This document shows positions 57,780 through 64,000 of a stretch of 64,000 nt of DNA, one piece after another. Made by a program: the position numbers and the translations under genes. Under the pieces are notes generated by a model that was given only the letters and a program-made list of their open reading frames with translations, was not told the DNA's origin and ran no database searches. Origin of the DNA: Steinernema hermaphroditum (lineage: Eukaryota > Nematoda > Chromadorea > Rhabditida > Steinernematidae); the NCBI GenBank assembly GCA_030435675.1, contig CM059624.1:7588769-7652768 (forward strand), written 5' to 3'. The number at the start of each line of letters is the position of its first letter. The first letter of the stretch is position 1.

Positions 57780-59148
57780 CTTCAAACTTCGGATGAAATC
57801 TGAAAGAGTGCAATGGCTGAGGGAGAGACGCTCATCGCGAAAACACGGCAAAGTGCAGGTTCAAAGGGGCGGCGGGCTGGGGCCGCGGGACGCGGGACGC
57901 GCGAAGTGGAGGAGAAGGCAGAGTACGTGCAGATCGCCAAGTCGTGACGGAAAGGACTGCGGAGAACGACCTCCGTAGCTAAAGTTCGACGCGCTAAGAC
58001 GCACATCACCACGGAGTGCGATGAAAACACGTCGGATGGGGCGAAGAAACGACACCGTCGGTGGCGTGAAAGTGGAAGCATCGAACGGCGAACTGAGAGA
58101 CCAGCAATTCCATTATGAGTGCACTCTGGTTTGCAACAGCTGTAAAGTGAACCATTTCGAATCGGAAAGGCGTCTTGGCGCGGGAATCCCTGTTTCCCCA
58201 TGCAATAATACGGTATGACCCACATTTGTGAATTTTCTCTCGGCGCCATTCGTCTCGTCTGCACCCAAGGGACAGACGAGACATGTCTGGGTCTCCGAAC
58301 TCTTCGGCTTCCCCGATCAGCTGATCGGGAGGGCAGAGAGGACTCGGAGGCACCGATCGTGTGAGGTGTACTTTATCAGGCATGTTCGAGTAGTTTTGTG
58401 TTTCTCGTTTCTGCTATTGTCGAGTGTCACCTGAAATTCCAAACTTCTTTACAGGCGCGTGGGGGGAAGGATGCGGAGGACTTATCGTCTTCTGATCGAT
58501 TCCCAAATTTCCACATTTTGAAGTTCTGAGGCGAGGATTCTGCCTTAACGATATCTTTGCAAGTATGTGCGTGTTTATGAATGCACTTAGACCTCAGATT
58601 TCAATTTAAAGCACACAAGAACGCACGACTTTGCACACTGGCTGAAGAGTTAACACACTTTTTATGTGATACTATCTAGAAGCAATGCTTCAAAAGCTTC
58701 TCTGCACCGCTTTTGTGGATAGTTTTTGCGTATAAACTATGCAGTTAGGCACTGTACATACTTCGAGCACAAAATGGCTCCCCCTTCTCGTAAGCTGCTG
58801 AGTCAAAGACAGAAATGGGGAACAGCACAAGAAACCAAGAAGTTGAAGAGTAAACTGCATCACCTACCAGCAACTAGCTACCACAGCCGTGGCTTCGAAA
58901 GCATGTCTCTCCACGAAAGATCAGATCATCAGTAATTAGCACCGTAGCCTTTGCCCCCTTCTTAAACTGACACATGTAACGTAGAAAGTCTTGGGAAGCA
59001 ATCCCAAAACGAGCGCATGAGTATAAGGAATTATAGAATCTCTAAATTTTTCGGATGATTCCTTAATTCCTTCGATTCCGAAGTGCTACGTGCGCGGAAA
59101 CCTTCTCTACAAATGTTCAAACAGCTTCTTTCAGGTTATTCCGTCACT
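57780..59148. other. Divergent promoter region of carrier and capping-enzyme genes
   Basis: Head-to-head 1.4 kb between the minus-strand carrier and the plus-strand capping enzyme. TACGGTA occurs at 58208. No gene is recognised; frames of up to 160 codons on the minus strand (57782-58264) overlap the carrier 5' end and lack features. Confidence 0.55.
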
Positions 59149-61348
59149 ATGGATGACGATGATCTCTTCTCGGATCCCAGTGGTCCCACGCCACGCAAGG
59201 CCGAACAGGGATTTCCTGATCGATGGCTGTACTGTCCACCTATGGGGAAAGTATGAAAGCGCTGCTCCTCTTCAGTTTTGCTTATCTTCTTAGGTGATTG
59301 CCAAGACGTTCCTTCCGTTCAAGACTCCTCTATGCCGTCTGTATGACTATCAGTTCTCCGATCCCAAGTACCGTTTCCACGTCGACGATGTCTTCTCGGC
59401 AAAATTGGAAGGTGCACATCCTGGAGCCAAGATTGGTCTGTGGGTAGATTTAACCAAGACAAGCAGATATTACTCGAAGAAAGAGGCAAGTTGAAAGTGT
59501 TGAGGAAGAGTTCATTTTGTGAGTTGTGCAGGTTCAGCGCAAAGACTGCAAATACGTGAAGATGCCGCTTGCTGGACACGGTCAGTCGCCCACAGAAGAC
59601 GAAACTATCCGGTTCATTGGAGTGGTCAGAGATTTCCTCGATGTTAGATTCACCTTTGTAATTCGCATTCTTATGGTGTATTACAGGAAAATCCGAATGA
59701 GGTTGTTGCCGTCCATTGCACTCACGGCTTCAATCGAACTGGTTTTCTGATCGCAGCGTATCTGGTCGAAGTCATGGACAATTCTGTCGAATACGCGGTC
59801 ATGGAATTTGCAAAACATCGTCACGGAGGCATCTACAAGCAAGATTACGTCAATGACTTGGTTGATAGGCTGGATGGAGAGCCTATGGAAGCCGCGCCTC
59901 GACCTTCTTGGGATTCAAATTCGCACAGTGAAGTGGCTGCAGCGGCTTTCGACAATGACCACAACCAGAACGAGGAGAACGACGATCGTGATGAGAACGA
60001 AGAAGGAAAAGCGAATGAACCCAAGTTCATGGATGGACTGATTCCCGGCGTTAGCTATGTTTCTGATCCAACCATGAGGTCTATCCTACAAAACAAAGTA
60101 AGGGCGTATCTTTCTTACTGTGCTGTAATCATCCTTTTGTCAGATCAAAGAAATGTGTGGCTATGGGCGTGACGGTTTCCCAGGAAGTCAGCCCGTCTCG
60201 CTTGAGCGTTCTCCCGAAAACAACAACACCAAGCTTCTTGAAGAGGGCTACATGGTGTCCTGGAAGGCAGACGGAATGAGGTTCGTTGATGTGTTTTACA
60301 ATCTGCTTACATGAGTACCTTCAGGTATCTGGTCCTTATCCATGGCGAAGGCGAAGTGTTTGCATTTGACCGCGACAACAACGTCTTCCAGCTGCCTATC
60401 TCGTTTCCGCACCGAAAAGAAGAGCGCCATGTGTCCGACACACTCTGTGACTGTGAGATGATCATTGACAACAACAAGTTGCCGGATGGGACTGTTGAAA
60501 CAAGGCCAAGATTACTGATTTATGATGTTATCTCATATGAGGTAGCTCGAGCACTTTGTATCTAACTAACATTTGATTTTAGGGCCAAGAAGTCGGAAAA
60601 TGTGACTTTGAGCGTCGATTGGATTGCATTCAAAGGGAGTTAATAGGTCCACGCATAGAGGCCATGAAAGCGGGTAAATTGCGGCGGGAAGATGAACCCA
60701 TGAGCGTTCGCAGAAAAGACTTCTGGGACATAGGTGCTGTGCCCAAATTCTTTGAACCCAAGTTTACGTCCACGGTTGGGCATGAGATCGATGGCCTGAT
60801 ATTCCAGCCACGGAAAAAAGTTGGCATTTTCGCCAATTCTTGTGCATATTGATCTTTTTCAGCCATATCTTTCCGGGCGATGTGATTTTGTGCTAAAGTG
60901 GAAGCCCCCCTCACACAACTCCATAGATTTCAAGCTGCAGATCCGGAAAGTCACAAAGGAGGGAGAACTGCCGCAGCATATTGGCTACCTGTATGTCCAA
61001 CATCGCGCTGAACCCATCGCAGAGATGAAAGCGACTCGTTCGCTGCTACCCTATGACAACAAGATAATTGAGTGCACGTATAAGGTACGGTACTTTACTG
61101 TCATTTAGTTAATGACTTGTGTTTAGGACGGCAAATGGTGCTTCATGCGCGAAAGAACGGACAAAAGTTTACCAAACTCCTTCAACACAGCAAACGCCGT
61201 ATGGAACACCATGATGCATCCAATACATCAGCAGGATCTGGCGAATTATTGTCGAAAAATAGGAGAAATGGAGAGAAAATTTGCACAGAAACGACATCAC
61301 GACGGACAAAACGGGCATCCTGACGGAAAGAGGGAACGAAGAGAGTGA
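59149..61348 (+). CDS. cel-1: Bifunctional mRNA capping enzyme (RNA triphosphatase + guanylyltransferase)
   Basis: Adds the 5' guanosine cap to nascent Pol II transcripts in the nucleus. Nine exons (59149-59250, 59294-59485, 59532-59642, 59687-60097, 60144-60280, 60325-60541, 60583-60819, 60863-61084, 61127-61348) give 616 residues. The N-terminal triphosphatase has the Cys-phosphatase loop HCTHGFNRTG (Cys146, Arg152) and LAGHGQSPTEDE. An acidic Asn/Asp/Glu linker (about 195-230) leads to the guanylyltransferase: KADGMR with the GMP-accepting Lys313, CDCEMI (motif III-like), HEIDGLIFQP (motif IV), VLKWKPP (motif V). The tail is basic and His-rich. Intron 2 (59486-59531) is GC-AG (GAG|GCAAGT). 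Intron 8 carries TACGGTA. The start MDDDDLFSD follows a 3' splice site (CTTTCAG) by 14 bases. Confidence 0.97.
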
Positions 61349-64000
61349 AGGACCACTTGAGAGATATTTCGTTGCTAGTACGGTTAACCTTTTTGCATTA
61401 TTAAACCTCTCTGAACATGATTTCACGTCTATCTGGTGTTCCTATGCTCTGCCTTGAAGCTGTAGATGATGTGCGTGAATACGGCATTGTTTTGCGAAAT
61501 TTGTTTTACGTGTCTTTACTGTCTCTTTGTCCTTTGCAAACGTGGAGTCGAGTGTGTCGTCTGGACCACTCCCACCATTGTCTAAATTTAGCTCTTTGCA
61601 GCTTCGGTGATTTCTGGAGGGAGTAATTCAATATGTGTGGGGCGCTCCTCCAATAACCGTCAGAAGAAGCCTCTTCTTCGCTCCGCTGCACCCGAACACG
61701 ACGGTTCTTCTTGTGGTGGTCCTCAACCGCCATGGCTAAGCGATTTCCTGCGGCGTTTGTTGTTTCGGCGCGCCGAGGACCCTTCAGAAAGTCCAATTAA
61801 TTCTTGGTTCATCTGCTCTCGATTACTTCCTCTTGTTTCGCGTTGTTCCTCACTTCGCAGTGTGATCTCAAAGTGGCCTAATCTGCCGCCTCAGGCGGAA
61901 AGCCGCCTGATCCGCCGGCGCTGCTGGATATGTTGCGGAAGGAGGCGGCGGCCCCTTAATTACGTTTTCCGCTGGCGGCGTCCCACGCAAAGGTCGGGCG
62001 CTCTCTGACATCTACAAGGAGGTGAATCCCGATTCGAGCCTGTTTTTCGAGTGCAAATATTTGCGTTTCGGCCTTTTACGAGTTGCCGCCGACGGATTGT
62101 GCTTTGTGCCGAAAATGGAATCGCCTCGAGGAGGCGGAGGGTCCCCGGACGCAACTCCTGGAGTTGTGCCTCTCCTACATTTTTGATCACGGAGATCACT
62201 CTTCGAAACTGTTTGGATTTGATGAGCCGAGGAACAGGAGATATGTTTCGACACTACCGTAATCCGACACGTTTTCTCTCCCACGCCGCTCCCGTGTCCT
62301 TTTCCTTTCCCCGAAGACCATCTCACAGTTCCTTTGAGGAAGTGTGGAATGTATCCGTGCATTGACGTAATTCCCCCTAAGCTCCTGATATTCCCTTTGT
62401 CTTTCCCTTGTAAACAGTTTCCCCTAGGGCTCCCTCATTCATTGAAGACCACAGTATGCACGAGAAGTCCCCGTTTGTCCCGTCGTCTGCTCTCTAATTT
62501 CGCTGATGGCGATCTGCCGGTGCCGTCGAAGTTCGTCACTCTTTGCGTTTGATTCGGGTGCGAAACGACCACTCGTCGAAATTAAATCGGAGTAAACGGA
62601 CCCCACGGACGCGTGGAGGGTGCATGGTCCTAGGGAACAGTAGGGGGCGAGTTGTTCTTTGGTGCTTTCTTGGAATCACATAACGGTTTATTGCTTTTCT
62701 TCTGCAATAAACGGTCGAAATGGAAATGACACCTACTGGAGTGCTAAGATTCAGATTGACTCTCTCCCTCAAAACCTCCTCCTTCCTAGCTTTGTGTTTT
62801 GTGGCTTTCAGAGGAAAGTGCATCCGAAGTTGTCCTGGAGCCTTTTGCAAATTGTGTTGACCTTCTTCGGTGAAACCCGATGCGACTTCGCCTCCGACGT
62901 GATTCGAAGCGTTTGAGGACTGCGGGTCGGAGCTCATTTGGTCCTTAATCTTAATCAAAGGAGGTTTTTTCTCAGTGGGCGGAAAGAATGTGGAAGAGTG
63001 CACGTGGAGATTCGATTTGTATCGTTTGCTGACAGTCACGTGTTCTCGGGGGGTGTAAGTTCTTTTCGTGGAGATCGGAGAGAGATCGAGTTTACCGGCG
63101 TGTTTATCCCAAAAGTCTTTTTTGGAATGCAATTGTTTCTTTAAGTCAAACAGATTCTCGTTGTGTTTATTCTACGATAGCGCTGACCATGGCTTCCCCA
63201 AACAAACCTTCGACCCTATTGCGTCCATTCTCACGGGGAATATCAGTTATTCGCCTCCGGTCGCTTCCTCTCCGCCCTCGTCCCCTTGCACTCCGGATTT
63301 CCATGCAGAGTGCAATTAATCACTTCCACAATCCCTGAGCCATGGAGCTCGCTCTCACATTCCCTCCATTCTTCCCTATTTCGTCGAATTCCCTTCTCGA
63401 AATCTCACAGTTTCCCACGACACATGGCTCGACCGTCCTTCTCCGGCTATTTGCCGAGCGCCTTAAGCGGAGTCTCGCTGATTCACTTCGACGGTCCTCG
63501 CTTTTGTCGCCATACGGTCGACGGATTACCTCAAGGCGGTTCCCACAGGGTCTTCGAGTGAAATTTGAGACTTTTGAGAGGCGAAATGGCCTTAGGCGGC
63601 GGAGGGCTTTCGCCTTCGGCAGAAACGGGCTAATTGATGATGCTTAATATCTCCGCGAGACTTGTTTGCTTTCGTTCTTAATTTAGCACGGGCAGGGATC
63701 CTCCTAATGGCTACAGTAACCCTGGACTGGGAAGTGCTTTCTGGAGTCTGGCTACGTATGTTACATCAGATGACCTCTGGATGGTGTTGTACTTATGCTG
63801 CTCCCTCGAAGTCCGAATTTGCATAACCGATCATGCGTCGCTCCAATTACTTACCTCCATTAGCATATGACGGCTCGTCTCGCAACACTTCCGCCGCTTC
63901 GCTTCCTCGAGGCACAATCCGATTTGCATAGCCCTCTCGGCGTGCTCTCGCCCTTCACTGCGTTTAATTAAAGCGCTGAGGAACCTCCGGAAATCAGCGC
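61349..64000. other. Intergenic region to the right edge, no gene recognised
   Basis: Starts with the capping-enzyme 3' end. A GC-rich inverted-repeat cluster is at 61889-61920 (CCGCCTCAGGCGG followed by CCGCCTGATCCGCCGG). A 198-codon minus-strand frame (62536-63132) is Lys/Arg/Ser-rich with no family features. TACCGTA occurs near 62258 and TACAGTA near 63713. Confidence 0.5.

Noticed and set aside
62536..63132. 198-codon minus-strand frame
   Set aside because: Lys/Arg/Ser-rich with no recognisable domain, no splice context, and similar-length frames occur by chance in this window.

Overview
The window is nuclear DNA from a nematode, most likely a rhabditid relative of Caenorhabditis. The evidence is very short introns (about 38-46 bases, GT...TTTCAG/TTTAG), 3' splice-like sites a few bases before several start codons that are not preceded by an upstream exon (candidate spliced-leader sites), and the gene content: innexins, a TRPV channel of the OSM-9/OCR kind, and a nicotinic receptor subunit. 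The species cannot be named from this window. Gene models were built by hand from exon homology and splice sites, and every complete model except the second SLC49 paralogue was checked for an open reading frame across its junctions.

Layout. 1-7.6 kb, minus strand: a TRPV channel cut by the window start, a Ctr copper transporter and an alpha-type acetylcholine receptor subunit. 9.7-13.1 kb, plus: an innexin close to INX-10, whose large second intron carries a second innexin-like N-terminal exon. 13.1-13.4 kb, minus: an 80-residue single-span membrane protein that converges on the innexin. 17.8-27.0 kb: three paralogous MFS transporters of the SLC49A3/MFSD7 type in +, -, + order. 27.4-28.8 kb, plus: PICK1 (PDZ plus BAR). 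32.4-33.7 kb, minus: an F-box-like protein. 33.7-48.9 kb: a long stretch with no recognisable complete gene. 49-52.3 kb, plus: a second innexin (INX-11-like) with a candidate upstream Gln/His-rich exon. 53.2-61.3 kb: a compact housekeeping block with a CHK1-like kinase (+), TFIIB (-), a mitochondrial dicarboxylate carrier (-) and the bifunctional mRNA capping enzyme (+). 61.4-64 kb: no gene recognised.

The most interesting signals concern transcript structure. These are alternative N-terminal exons for both innexins, a heptamer TACNGTA that recurs inside many of the tiny introns, three GC-AG introns with the same GCAAGT donor in conserved genes, and one apparent AT-AG intron (ATAAGT donor) in the receptor subunit. 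The left half is rich in membrane and neuronal signalling genes (TRPV, nAChR, innexins, PICK1). The right block serves Pol II transcription and mRNA capping, mitochondrial transport and checkpoint-type signalling. No tRNA, rRNA, CRISPR array or intact transposon was found.
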